A DNA stretch of 64,000 nt from Paulownia fortunei. Taxonomy: Eukaryota > Streptophyta > Magnoliopsida > Lamiales > Paulowniaceae. This document shows, piece after piece, positions 1 through 10,670 of this stretch (position 1 is the stretch's first letter; each line of letters starts with the position of its first letter). Both the position numbers and the translations under genes were made by a program. The stretch covers positions 13,906,060 through 13,970,059 of the forward strand of contig CM033108.1 of the NCBI GenBank assembly GCA_019321725.1, written 5' to 3'. The notes under the pieces are model-generated. The model worked only from the letters and a program-made list of their open reading frames with translations, searched no databases and was not told the DNA's origin.

Positions 1-312
1 GCTGCTTCACTTCTCGTAACAAAAATCTGTACAGGCTTTTCTTCGTAGCTCAAATCTGCCTTTAATCCCACTAGTTCATTCTTCAGAATGTGAGAGGGAT
101 TAGCAATATATTTCCTCAGCATAGACACATGAAATACATTGTGTATTTGGGACATAGATGTTGGCAGATCCAGTGTGTAAGAAACATCACCAATTCTTTC
201 AATCACCGAGAACGGGCCAATGTATCTGGGACTCAATTTTCCTTTCTTTCCAAACCGCATGATGCCCTTCATTGGTGCTACTTTCAAAAATACTTGATCT
301 CTACCGCAAACT
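1..312 (-). pseudogene. Element A integrase C-terminal (GPY/F) module
   Basis: The minus-strand reading continues the integrase past the frame break near 320. It shows a gypsy integrase tail: a basic stretch, a K-L-S-P-R-Y-I-G-P-F motif (GPY/F module) around 210-260, then V-F-H-V-S-M-L-R-K-Y around 90-130, followed by S-Y-E-E-K-P-V-Q near the left edge. In chromoviruses a chromodomain may follow this segment; it would lie outside the window, so its presence cannot be judged. The reading is open to the left edge. Confidence 0.75.
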
Positions 313-325
313 CCAGTGCCCTTCT

Positions 326-1177
326 TCATCGATCTGCATAACTTTTTTGCCGATTTTGGGCAGTTTGCATTCTTTGTCGAATCTGTGACACAGCTTCTAT
401 CATTTCTCGGATCATATCTGGACCCAAAAGTTTCTTCTCACCAACTTCATCCCAATGTATCGGAGACCTACATTTTCTACCATTCAATACTTCATAGGGA
501 GTCATTCCAATGCTAGTCTGATAGCTATTGTTGTACGAAAACTCCACCAAAGGTAGGAATTTACTCCACTGACCTTGGAAGTCTAATACACAGGCTCTGA
601 GCATATCCTCCAATGTCTGTATTGTTCGTTCAGATTGTCCATCCGTCTGAGGATGATATGCTCTACTGAATGATAATTGTGTTCCCAAAGCTTTATATAA
701 ACTCCTCCAAAAAGCAGACAAAAATCTTGAATCTCTATCAGAAACTATAGACAATGGCACTCCATGAAGTCTGACAATCTCTTGAACATATAATTGGGCA
801 TAGCGATCCATGGAATAAGTAGAACATATAGGAAGGAAATGAGCAGACTTGGTCAATCTGTCGATGATAACCCAAATAGCATCATGACCCTTAGTAGTCT
901 TTGGCAAACCAGTTACGAAATCCATGGTGATCCTTTCCCATTTCCATTCTGGAATAAGTAAAGGTTGTAAAGTCCCTGCGGGTCTTTGATATTTGGCCTT
1001 TATCTGCTGACATGTTAGGCATTGCTCCAGATGCTGGGTAATGTCCATTTTCATACCCGACCACCAATAATATGTTTTCAAGTCTCTATACATCTTAGTA
1101 GCCCCTGGATGTACTGAATAAGGGGTTGAATGTGCCTCTTTTAATATGTGTTCCCAAATGTTATCAATATTTGGCAC
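326..1177 (-). pseudogene. Element A integrase (zinc-binding and catalytic core)
   Basis: Open frame of 283 residues on the minus strand. Near residues 15-60 it has the H-P-G-x-T-K-M-Y-x-D-L segment followed by C-L-T-C-Q, the histidine/cysteine zinc-binding domain. The catalytic core follows: first aspartate in I-T-M-D-F-V-T-G-L-P, second in V-S-D-R-D-S-R-F, and glutamate in the Q-S-E-R-T-I-Q-T-L-E segment. These are the expected D,D,E positions of retroviral-type integrases. The protein would insert element cDNA into the host genome after cleavage from a gag-pol polyprotein. The start given is the first methionine after an upstream stop; the real protein is released by the element's protease, so the ATG is not meaningful. 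Listed as pseudogene because the surrounding polyprotein is interrupted. Confidence 0.88.
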
Positions 1178-1199
1178 ACAAAACCGCCCTCTAAATTGT

Positions 1200-1960
1200 A
1201 AAATATCATCCTAAGTCATCTTAAATTCAGTAGACTTCCCTGCAGCAACATATTTTCTCATATTGATGAGATATTCATCATCTCACTGTCCCTGTTTGAT
1301 CCTATCAATTAGCGTAGGCTGAAGCATTAGGGCTGCCAACTTTGCCTCTATTACTCCTGTCTGTAAAATATCTACATTCATTTTCTACAAATCATTCAGT
1401 TTTGGTTTCTGAATTAAAGCCATAGCCATTGTACTTTGTGTGGATTTTTGGCTCAATGCATCCGCTACAACGTTGGCTTTACCTGGGTGGTAATTGATTA
1501 CACAATCATAATCTTTTACCAGTTCCAGCTATCTCCGCTGCCGCATATTCAACTCTTTCTATGTGAAGAAGTATTTGAGGCTCTTATGATCAGTATAGAT
1601 CTCGCACCGTTCACCATATAAGTAGTGCCTCCATATTTTAAGTGCAAATACTACAACAGCAAGTTCCAAGTCATGCGTGGGGTAACTCTTTCCGTACTCT
1701 TTAAGTTGCCTGGATGATACACAATTACCTTGTCATTCTGCATCAGTACACATCCTAATCCATTCTTCGACGCATCACTATAAATTACGAATCCTCCCAT
1801 ACCTGATGGAATTGAGAGAATAGGTGCTGAAGTCAGCCTCTTTTTCAGCTCCTGGAAACTTCACTCACACATATTCGTCCATCTAAACATCACCCCTTTT
1901 CTGGTTAATTGTGTCAATGGCATTGCAATCTTGGAGAACCCCTCCATAAATCTTCGGTAA
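1200..1960 (-). pseudogene. Element A RNase H region (degraded)
   Basis: The minus strand between the reverse transcriptase and integrase frames keeps gypsy RNase H landmarks, including the segment around 1,480-1,570 encoding the M-R-Q-R-R motif, D-Y-D-C-V-I-N-Y-H-P-G-K-A-N and V-V-A-D-A-L. Several in-frame stops (for example around 1,210 and 1,390) break the reading, so no long frame is present. In the intact family this domain degrades the RNA strand during reverse transcription. Confidence 0.7.
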
Positions 1961-1967
1961 TATCCAA

Positions 1968-2790
1968 CTAAACCCAGAAAACTGCGCCCTCTGAAGGATT
2001 AGTAGGCTGCATCCAGTTGTTGATAGCTTCAACTTTACTTGGATCTACTGATATTCCCGCTCCTGATATAACATGTCCCAAGAATACCACACGATCCAAC
2101 CAGAACTCGCATTTCTTGAATTTGGCGTATAAATGCTTCACTTTTAGGACCTCTAGTACTTGTGTTAAATGTGCAGCATGCTCTTCTTTAGTTCTGGAGT
2201 AGACTAGAATGTCATCTATGAACACAATAACAAATTTATCCAGAAATTCTTTAAACACTTTGTTCATCAGATCCATGAATGCTGCTGGAGCGTTAGTCAA
2301 TCCAAATGGCATCACTAAAAATTCATAGTGCCCATATCTTGTACTAAATGCCGTCTTGGAGACATCCTCTTCCTTTATCTTCAATTGATGGTACCCAGAG
2401 CGTAAGTCAATCTTTGAAAATATTACAGCACCCTGAAGCTGGTCAAATAAATCATCAATTCTGGGTAACGGATACTTATTCTTAATTGTGACCCTATTCA
2501 ACTCTCGATAATTGATGCACAGTCTCATGGTGCCATCCTTCTTATGTACAAACAGAACTGGTGCTCCAAGGTAAAAAGCTCGGTCTGATGAATCCCTTGT
2601 CCAACAAGTCCTGTAATTGTACTTTCAATTCTTTCAACTCCAAGGGCGCCATTCTGTAAGGAGTTTTAGAAATTGGAGACGTTCCTGGTTGTATGTCAAT
2701 AACAAACTCTATTTCATGATATGGTGGCAGTCCAAGGAGATCATCTGGGAATACTTCAGTATATTCTCGTACCACAGGTATTTCACTCAA
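1968..2790 (-). pseudogene. Element A reverse transcriptase
   Basis: Two minus-strand frames (2,790-2,542 and 2,528-1,968) together cover the reverse transcriptase. The first carries the L-P-P-Y-H-E-I-E-F segment and the primer-grip side region P-Y-R-M-A-P-L-E-L. The second carries [15 protein letters not shown], the [11 protein letters not shown] block, [10 protein letters not shown] and the catalytic F-I-D-D box, followed by G-H-V-I-S. The two parts are separated by a short frame break near 2,530-2,560. The domain copies element RNA into DNA in virus-like particles. Ty3/gypsy family membership is clear; autonomy is unlikely in this copy. Confidence 0.88.
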
Positions 2791-2799
2791 AGTTGGTGG

Positions 2800-3310
2800 T
2801 GTCGTTCCTTAATGTTCATGACACTCACCAAGTACCCTTCACAAACATCATCGAGTAATCATTGTGCCTTCATTGCTGAAATCATAGGGAATCTGAAATT
2901 CTTCACAATGCTGGCAAATGTGAAAGACTCTTTCCCAGAAAGTTGAAATGTCACCATCTTTTCCTTACAGTTGATAGTAGCCCCATACTTTGACAACCAA
3001 TCCATGCCCAAAATAACATCATAATCATTCATATCCAGTACATCAAATCAACATGTAATTCTCTACCTTCAACAAGTATAGCACAAGCTCTCAAAATCCA
3101 ATCGGTTTGTCTAGCATCTCCAGAGGGAACTGTTACACTATAATTGATTTCTGCTACATCTGGTATTCTACCAGCCTCTTCACGTACTCAGTGGATGCAA
3201 ATGAATGCGTAGCTCCAGAATCAAATAATACAAGTGTTGGAACACTAGAATATAAAGTGTACCTATTACCATTGATGGATTTGCTTCTGCATCTGCCCTA
3301 GTCATGGTGA
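2800..3310 (-). pseudogene. Element A aspartic protease region
   Basis: On the minus strand a L-F-D-S-G-A-T-H-S-F motif is encoded around 3,195-3,235; D-S-G is the active site of retrotransposon aspartic proteases. It is in a different frame from the gag zinc knuckle upstream, which implies a one-base shift near 3,240. The remainder of the domain and the linker to reverse transcriptase follow to about 2,800 with interruptions. The protease would cut the gag-pol polyprotein. Confidence 0.72.
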
Positions 3311-4360
3311 ACACCTTAGTTGGTACATTCTTTTGGCTGGTCTCATTCTGTTTACCTGGGCAAAATTTAGCAATATGTCCCGGTATTCCACATCGAAAAC
3401 ATGTCCTGGTATCTATATAGCAGCCTCCAGTATGTCGATTACCACATTTTAACATACAGCTTCTGGCATCTGTGTTTTTTCCTTGTTTGACCTGTGGCCT
3501 CTTGTTTTGACCTTCTTGTTGTTGGTCTTGTTCTTCTTGAAATTTAAATCCGGCTTCTGTATTTGGATCGGCTTCTGTATTTGGACTGGCCTCTTTTGCC
3601 CCAGTCCATCTCTGTCCCTGGTGTCTGAATTGCTGTCGAACCTCTTGTGCATGAGCGATTCTCAATTCAGCCTATTCTGCTACTAATGCTTCTCAGCCAC
3701 CTGTGAAAATGTCACCCTTTGAGTACCCCCATATTCACATCCCGATATAACTCTGGTCTCAAACCCTCCAGAAATCTCTCTACTTTAAGTGCTTCAGTGC
3801 TGACCATGTGCGTAGCGAACCTGGACAGTTGTTCAAATTTACGAATATATTCCCCAATAGTCATTGCTCCTTGTCGCAGTTGTATAAACTCATTCATCTT
3901 CATCATGCGAACTAGGCCAGTGAAATATTTATTTCGGAATAACTCCTTGAATCTATCCTAGCTCATGGTAGTAATGTCCTCAATGCTGCTGATCATGTCC
4001 CACCAATGGCCTGCACTACCGCGAAGCATGAAAGTGGCACACATTACCCTCTCCTCCACTAGCACCCTGCTATATTGGAACATATTTCCAGGGTCCTCAA
4101 CCAGTCCTCTGCAGCGGTAGGATCCAGCCTCCTAAATCATTCTCCCACCATATATATATAGTCCGCCCGCTGTTGGTTTACCTCCACCCGCGGTTGTTCA
4201 CCATTATCTCTTTGTCGAATCAGTTGCTAAATTTGCTGGACTGTTGTTCAATTAATTCTGTTAATCGGTTAATCATGGTATCTCGATCATTAATCGGGGT
4301 GGGTATCTCATCTCTCTGCGCTCTGGCACCACCACTGCTCTCACCACGAGTTCTCATCAT
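3310..4360 (-). pseudogene. Element A gag (capsid and nucleocapsid)
   Basis: The gag region starts at a methionine pair (M-M-R-T-R-G) at 4,360 on the minus strand, about 150 bases inside the primer-binding site. A retrotransposon capsid segment follows (F-I-Q-L-R-Q-G-A-M-T-I-G-E-Y with F-L-E-G-L-R-P-E-L, 3,906-3,712). The nucleocapsid has an intact CCHC zinc knuckle, C-F-R-C-G-I-P-G-H-I-A-K-F-C, around 3,360-3,405. Upstream of it is a C-G-N-R-H-T-G-G-C segment typical of plant Ty3 gag. Stops near 3,690 and 3,960 break it into three frames. Gag would assemble the particle that packages element RNA. Confidence 0.82.
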
Positions 4361-4513
4361 TTTGCAGTGCTGTTTTACACAAGTTTGACAATATATGACC
4401 AATATAATTCATGAATATGTAATGCAACATATGATAATGTAAAACTTACTAGCGTGGCTGCGCTCTGCAAGTTCTAAGATCATGTACATAGACAATCTAC
4501 AGAATCAAGACCT

Positions 4514-4527
4514 GGGCTCTGATACCA
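4514..4527 (-). other. Primer-binding site of element A (initiator tRNA-Met type)
   Basis: Three bases inside the LTR end the minus strand reads TGGTATCAGAGCCC, the common plant retrotransposon primer site complementary to the 3' end of initiator tRNA-Met. It fixes the LTR boundary at 4,531. Confidence 0.88.
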
Positions 4528-4530
4528 CTC

Positions 4531-7407
4531 TATAACACCCCCATTACTACACAACTAGATATATATTATAATTTGACATGATAGAACCTGTGTGCATGCA
4601 TGGAATATTTTTTTTAACACTTTAAGAAAAGATAAATCACTTTTACATGCACAACCCTGTTTAAAATACTTTATAACACATGTCATGTATATAGCAGGAT
4701 CGGTATTTATATAAAAGCTCAACACCCACAAGACCACAATATTTACATACTTATTTACAGTAAAGTTTTAAAAGTGAAATATAGTACCAGTCTAAAAATA
4801 TAATACAACAGACTCAAAATATAACAAGCCAACAAAATAGTCCAACAGGTCGTCATCCATGTACACACTCTCTCAGACACCTGCAGGAGCTCCAATCGCC
4901 GCCAGCCAATAAAAGATGCTTCAAGTATCGTCGTACTCACCTACAATGCATAAACTATATGAGCTAACGCTCAGCAAGTAAAGATTATATGTCAAAGAAT
5001 AATCCACAATATCAAGTCATGCAACTCAAAATGTTATGCTCACAATGCAATTTTATGCATCAAAATATTTCTCTCAAAATCATTTCTTTCTTGGGCCCCT
5101 GACCAATGCTACTATCCCATGCACCGGAAAAGAGCTCTGTACATCGCCATAATCCAATGGCCAATAATCATAAAAGCATGCAAATCCATGCACGCGAACC
5201 TACAAATCCATGCATAAAACCATGCAAATCCATGCATGCTTCGGTGCACTAGTAGTGGTCAACAAACATTTTCCTTTCTCAGAATCATGTCGTGCAATGC
5301 AAGATTTATCACAATGCTTGTATATGATGCATGCATATGCCAATGCCCATGTATGTATGCTCAATGGACATGAATGACAGTAATGCATGCCCTCGCTATG
5401 CACATATGATTTATGATATTACATATAAATCACACATCTACTATGTCTATGCATTGTAGTTGCACATGAATCTTTACTTACCTTTCACTTGGTTGGTGGC
5501 TTAGTCTAAATTTGTTTAGTATTCCTCTCCAACCTTAGATGTAAAATAGCCTGTAATATTACCCAACATCAAGCACCATTCCCAATTTGGCAAGTTGAAA
5601 GCACAAAATCTCATACTAGACCTTAAACACCAAGCTATAAGCTAACAATCAAGCTTTCACAAACTAGAACCCAATATAGCCCCTCAAATACCTCAATTTC
5701 TCATCTTAAATACATGAAAACATCATGTAATTGAAGTATTATAACTCTAATAGCATGTGCCTAATTGTTAACATCAATAGCAACATGTCTAGGTTGAAAC
5801 ATGCTAAGTGATCAAATGTGGCAGATTCACATTTTCATATTTTCTTGCTGTCAAGTTTAGTTGCATGATAATTTTAACATCCCTAAGCATATCCAATCAC
5901 TCCCAAATTTTTACCACACTTAGATAACATGTATATAAATGTAACCATATCATAGAATTGCTAAAAATCACGGATATAGCTTTCCAAGTTCAGCTCTCTT
6001 CACGACATACTGAAACAGATTGTTTCCTACCGTGACAGTTTTGCACACTTCATGACATTAATGGTTTTGGCACCATTAAGTATATTCAATCACTCCAACA
6101 TTTTCACCATACTTAGATAACATATATAAGGAGACAACCAGGTCATAATATTACCAAAAATAATGGATTTAGCTCCCCTAATTCAGTTTCCTTCACAGCA
6201 CACCAAAACAGATTTTGCTATTTTGGCAGTTTGAGTGTTTCTCCAATATCATTCTCTATTTCAATTTCCAACTGATAAAAATTCATTCCAATACTCTTAA
6301 CTCATATATGGTTATGTAAATGGTAATAATTATAGGTTTTATTCAACATACCATACACTTTTGAAGCCTAAAATACAAGAAAACAGTAAGATGACAGTTT
6401 CTGCCACAAGTATTTCCTATTAAGTGTTTGTCATCAAAAACCTTTCTTTGTGCACCAAAGTCTAACTAAAAACTTCCTAAAACTTTTATAAGAGATATTG
6501 AAAGCTTAATAAACAATAAAACCATTCATAATAATCTGAAAACCAAAGGCAAAACCATAGATAAGTGTTACCTATGCAGATTTTGAGGTTAACTTGATGG
6601 TAATCACTTCTCCTTTGCTTTTCTTGCTTTTATTTCAACTTGGAATCAATTTGGATCACTTGGAGACCTTAAGTTGTGTGTTTGGAAGATGAAAATGGCT
6701 GAAATGAGGGTCTGGTCGTTGCTTAAGGGTGAAGGGTTTGAGGTGTTAGCTTGAGATGTTAGCTTAAGCTTAATAAGAAAGCATGAGGTGGCAAGTAAAT
6801 AGCAAAATCTGATTTTCTCCCTTATCTTGCAGCCCTAATCTTGTGTTCTCACCTATTTTTATTTGGTTGCAACCTATCTTAGTCACCATTCATTTCCATA
6901 GTTATTTCCTATGTCCGTTCATTCGATCTCCAAACCGATTCACATTCGATTCTTAACGAAATATCAAGTTTGCATTTCTAAAATCATATGCATATATGGG
7001 CCTTGTAATAGGACACTTAAATCACATTATATCATGTCTAATATCCCAAGTATGTTAATTTACAAATATATACTTTTGAAATAACTTGATCAAATCAAAT
7101 TAAACCGTATAAGCTTACTAGTAACACTTTTAACACTTCCAAAATTATAACTTATATATCCCATCTATATCTAATATTGATCCACCTCATTTTCTTCTTA
7201 TTTCAATATAAAATCAACTACTTAGATTAGAAAATTCAATAACTAATACCGTGCAAGAACTTCAGAATTTAGTTTAATATTCAAGAATGTCGTATAAAAT
7301 GAAATAAATTATGCAATGTCAATAGAAATGCAAATAGCATATAAAATTAACATGTAATGCATGAATCATATTTGGCCATGTGAGTAGTAAGAGGCTCGGG
7401 TATCACA
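4531..7407 (-). repeat. 5' LTR of element A (family A LTR, 2.9 kb)
   Basis: On the minus strand it starts TGTGATACC at 7,407 and ends GTGTTATA at 4,531 (the terminal CA has become TA). Two further copies, at 18,506-21,389 and 17,987-23,868 (split), align along its whole length and confirm both ends. A TATA-like stretch on the minus strand around 4,702-4,716 lies about 170 bases from the 3' end, so U3 is about 2.7 kb and R-U5 is short. The LTR holds a cluster of CATGCA motifs at 5,176-5,244. No coding potential is evident. Confidence 0.9.
5176..5244 (-). repeat. CATGCA/ATGCAAAT subrepeats in family A LTR
   Basis: The unit CATGCAAATCCATGCA, or close variants, occurs three times here, four times in the LTR at 19,138-19,240 and about four times at 23,120-23,225. 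The unit is partly palindromic and contains the RY core CATGCA. It lies about 500 bases upstream of the LTR TATA-like box. Confidence 0.75.
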
Positions 7408-8160
7408 CAAATACTTGGGTTCATTTAGCTTATTGTCGGTTCTACACCATTGACTGAATAATGTGAAATCTTGATTTGTTGTTGATAAAGGTGTGCATAA
7501 ATACTTGATCCTATAAATAAGTGTTGGCGTTAAGAGATAATTTCAAATAAAAGACGATAATTATGATTACCTTATTGCATGAAGTTATTTGATAATATCT
7601 TCCTATTGGAACCTTCATTATGTATGGATTCCAATAGTGGCAATTAAGAATGGTCAAAGAATAAATAACCATTTCTCTATCCAAAACTCAAGAGTGGATC
7701 CATAATACTCAGTACTTTTATTACTTTGGTTTTTCTTTAGTTACAATATACATTAATTTTTCATATATTTTAAATCACATAAATCCCATTTTTTGAGAAT
7801 TATAATCCTAAATTCTTCAAGCAACTTTCCTGTGGATCGACCTCGGACTCACGAGAAATTTATTACTTAATATAACCCACACTTGGGTTTGCAACCTTAA
7901 AGTTGTAGAATGTTTTTGGCGCCATTGTCGGGGAAGGCAAGGTAAGTATTCAAGTTTGTTAATATTTTTCCTTTGTAAATATAGTTTGTTTATTTTTTTT
8001 ATGGATATATAGTTACATGGCATCACAGTCATAATTCTCGACGTTTAGTTAGAAATAATTCTGAAATTTTATTTGGAAATTTATTTGAATCATCTCCACA
8101 CACTTCCACCATGGCTGAAAATGAAAGTATTCAGGATAAAAATGAGAATCAACAGGTGTG
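7408..8160 (+). mobile_element. Athila/Tat-type Ty3 retrotransposon remnant (LTR end, PBS, gag start)
   Basis: The plus strand from 7,817 reads like the end of an Athila/Tat LTR (CTGTGGATCGACCTC) followed by the lineage-specific primer-binding site at 7,917-7,934. A short gag-like start follows, with a methionine reading M-A-E-N-E-S-I-Q from about 8,111. The left side is cut by the insertion of element A. Beyond 8,160 the similarity fades and no frame is open for long. The lineage call rests on the primer site and on the style of the flanking sequence. Confidence 0.7.
7917..7934 (+). other. Primer-binding site, Athila/Tat type
   Basis: TGGCGCCATTGTCGGGGA differs at two positions from the classic TGGCGCCGTTGCCGGGGA of plant Athila/Tat elements, which pairs with the 3' end of a tRNA (tRNA-Asp type). 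The G-to-A and C-to-T differences look like cytosine deamination. Confidence 0.82.
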
Positions 8161-8600
8161 TACCATACGTTATTACTTGCTACCTCCTCGTAATTCTTTC
8201 TTCCTTTAATTAAAAGTTCTATTTTTTTATTGATTAAAAGAATTCAAATCTTTATTACCACTTATTGGTTTAAGAATTAATACTCTAAAATACTAGATTA
8301 GTAAAGAATTAGAATCAATAGTGGGTTCTAATTTTGTGCTCTTACTTGAAGTGTGGACTTTGATTGAGGAGAGACAATTGGATCCTTGTGAACTAGTTTA
8401 TGTACGAGGGCTAGCAATTAATTGCTTCAATCCCTTCTACAGTCATAGTGCTCAAAACATAAATCTGAAAACTTTACTTGTTTAGTTTAGATAATTAAAA
8501 ATGTGAAATCGATATTCACATCAAATTGAGGGTGATGCCATATTTGATATAGCATATTTTGTTTTAAATTTTGAAATTTCTATTGAACACACCTGACGGT
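8160..8600. other. No recognisable gene
   Basis: AT-rich sequence between the Athila/Tat remnant and a copia LTR. It may be decayed gag of the former, but I can show no frame or motif. Confidence 0.4.
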
Positions 8601-9200
8601 TATGTAAACCCTACATCTATTTAATAAGTGACGGATCATTTGTTGGCTACTCAACCTTTATACACGAAGATCATACACCGAACATAAATCTATTATGATT
8701 ATCAAGCAATAAAAAAATATCAAACTATATAATGTCATGCACAAGGCTACCAGAATGCCTCAAGTTGAAGGACTAGTTGATGCACTATTGTAACTAGAAA
8801 ATTCTCATTCGACAAACAATATTTTTCAATTGTGAATTTTTCATGGCTCAGTTTGGTGTACTTGTTCTCCAACAAACACCCACATACATGTACTAGCATT
8901 GCTATGCCAATGTCTATAGAATGAAACATCCTTCTTCAAGGATGCATTATGTGTGCGAATTATCAGGCTTATCACTATCCCCTCTCAATAAACCACCAAC
9001 TTAGAACAAGTTTAAGATCAAAACTATAAAGGCATGTTCCATGATTATTATCATATACGCGACTATGCCACATAGCTATTTATGATATAGGGACTATCTA
9101 ATTGACATAACAATTAAAGATAAAGAAAATATCTTTTTATTAGTAAACTTTTTGAATAAGATTGCCTTTACAAGAATGAAAAAGTTCACCATTAATTGAC
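8600..9200 (-). repeat. Copia family C LTR fragment (3' side of copy C1)
   Basis: Collinear similarity is visible with 38,380-38,820 and 59,560-60,130 on the same strand and with 16,360-17,000 in inverted orientation. Shared landmarks include GGCATGTTCCATGAT near 9,043 and ACATGTACTAGC near 8,886. It abuts the C-terminal end of a copia polyprotein at about 9,200-9,300, as expected for a 3' LTR. Exact ends were not found. Confidence 0.6.
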
Positions 9201-9219
9201 TCATCGAGCACAACACTAA

Positions 9220-10670
9220 TAATCAATTTCTTGCCCTAGAGCTAATTGCACATGTATCTAATACCCATCTTCTCAAAATGCCCCTCAAATACTCTCTGAG
9301 CAAAGGGTATTGTTAGTGGATCTGCTATATTTTCTGTTGAGGACACTCGTTCCACTCAAACATCACATCTACTAATGATCTCTCAGATCAAATGGTATCG
9401 CCTCATATTGTGCATGGATCTTTGATGAGATCTTAGCTCATTTGCTTGCACAACATCCCTGTTATTATCATAATAAACTATAACTAGATCAACAACAAAG
9501 GGACTACACCTAACTATTGGATAAAGCTCCTTATCCAAACACCCTTTTTCATTGCATCACATGCAGTGATGTATTCAGCCCCAGTTATGGAATCCATAAT
9601 CGTCTCTTACTTAGAACTCTTGCAGTTGATCGCCCCACTGTGTAAGGTGAATACTAATCGTGACATAGATTTCAAATCATCTAAATCAGACTGAAAGCAA
9701 TATTTATGGAAGCCTTCTAGCTTTAGTTCTCTATTTCCATAAACTAAGAAAACATCACTACCCCTTCATAAATACTTAAGGATCTTCTCTATGACTTTTC
9801 AGTGATCCTCGCCTAGATTGTATTGATATCTACTCATGAAACTCAAAGCATATATAACATCATATCATGTGTATAGCATGACATACATTATGCTTCCAAT
9901 GGCAGATGCATATGGTATGCATTTTTTTCTCTCTTTCTTCTGAAGTCTTTGGGGACATAGCATTGAAAGAGAGACCCCTTGACCTATTGGAAAAATCCTC
10001 TTTTGGACTTTCCATGCTAAATCTCTTAAGCACTTTGTCTATGTATGTTAAATAGGATAGTCTGATCATCCTCTTAAATCTATTTCTATAGGTCCTAATT
10101 CCTAAGATGTAGGATGCTTCTCCAAATTTTCATGGAGAATAAAGTAAACAACCAAATCTCTATTGACTGTAATATCCTTACATCATTCCCAATTAATAAA
10201 ATGTCATCAATGTAAAGCACAACAAAAGTTACCGTGCTCCAACTAACCTTCTTATACATAAGGTTCATCCAAATTCTGAGAAACCAAATGATTTGATTGC
10301 CTCGTCGAATTCAAGGTTCTAGCTTTGGAAAGCCTATTTGAGTCCATAAATGGATCTCTAGAGTTAGCATACCTATTTCTCACTCACACTAGATATGAAG
10401 CCCTTTTGATGCCTCATAAAGATCTCTTCCTCAATATTCCAATTGAGGAAGGCAGTATGCATCTCCATTTTTTATATCTCGTTATTATATATACTAATGT
10501 AGTAAGCAATATTATATTGTCTTTGAGTGCAACCCTTCACAATCAGTCATGCCTTATAGGTCACTACCTCTTTATCTACTCCAAGCTTCCACTTATAGAC
10601 CCATTATAGTTAATGAGTACAATATCCTATGATGGTTCCACCAAGGTCCATACCTTGTTAGAGTATAAGG
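9220..10670 (-). pseudogene. Copia C1 reverse transcriptase C-terminus and RNase H
   Basis: A minus-strand frame at 10,069-9,860 carries Y-I-D-K-V-L-K-R-F-S-M, followed by a serine-rich stretch and the remains of a P-K-T-x-E-E-x-x-x-M segment, which is the connection between reverse transcriptase and RNase H in many plant copia elements. Near 9,230-9,310 the reading A-Q-R-V-F-E-G-H-F-E-K-M-G-I-R marks the C-terminus of the polyprotein. The sequence between, including the upstream fingers and palm at 10,320-10,670, has many stops. No catalytic box is intact in an open frame. Confidence 0.7.

Larger units (their letters stand above)
1..7407 (-). mobile_element. Ty3/gypsy LTR retrotransposon, element A (partial, chromovirus/Tekay-like)
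   Basis: Read on the minus strand the order is LTR (7,407-4,531), primer-binding site (4,527-4,514), gag, protease, reverse transcriptase, RNase H, integrase, then the integrase C-terminal module running off the left edge. Integrase after RNase H is the Ty3/gypsy order. The long LTR, the initiator-methionine-type primer site and the style of the RNase H and integrase C-terminal regions suggest a chromovirus of the Tekay type; that assignment is inference. The 3' LTR lies outside the window, so LTR divergence cannot be used for dating. A few stops and frameshifts break the polyprotein, but the integrase frame of 283 residues is open. The flank at the complete end is CAAAT (7,408-7,412), the expected target duplication; its partner is not visible. 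Confidence 0.9.
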
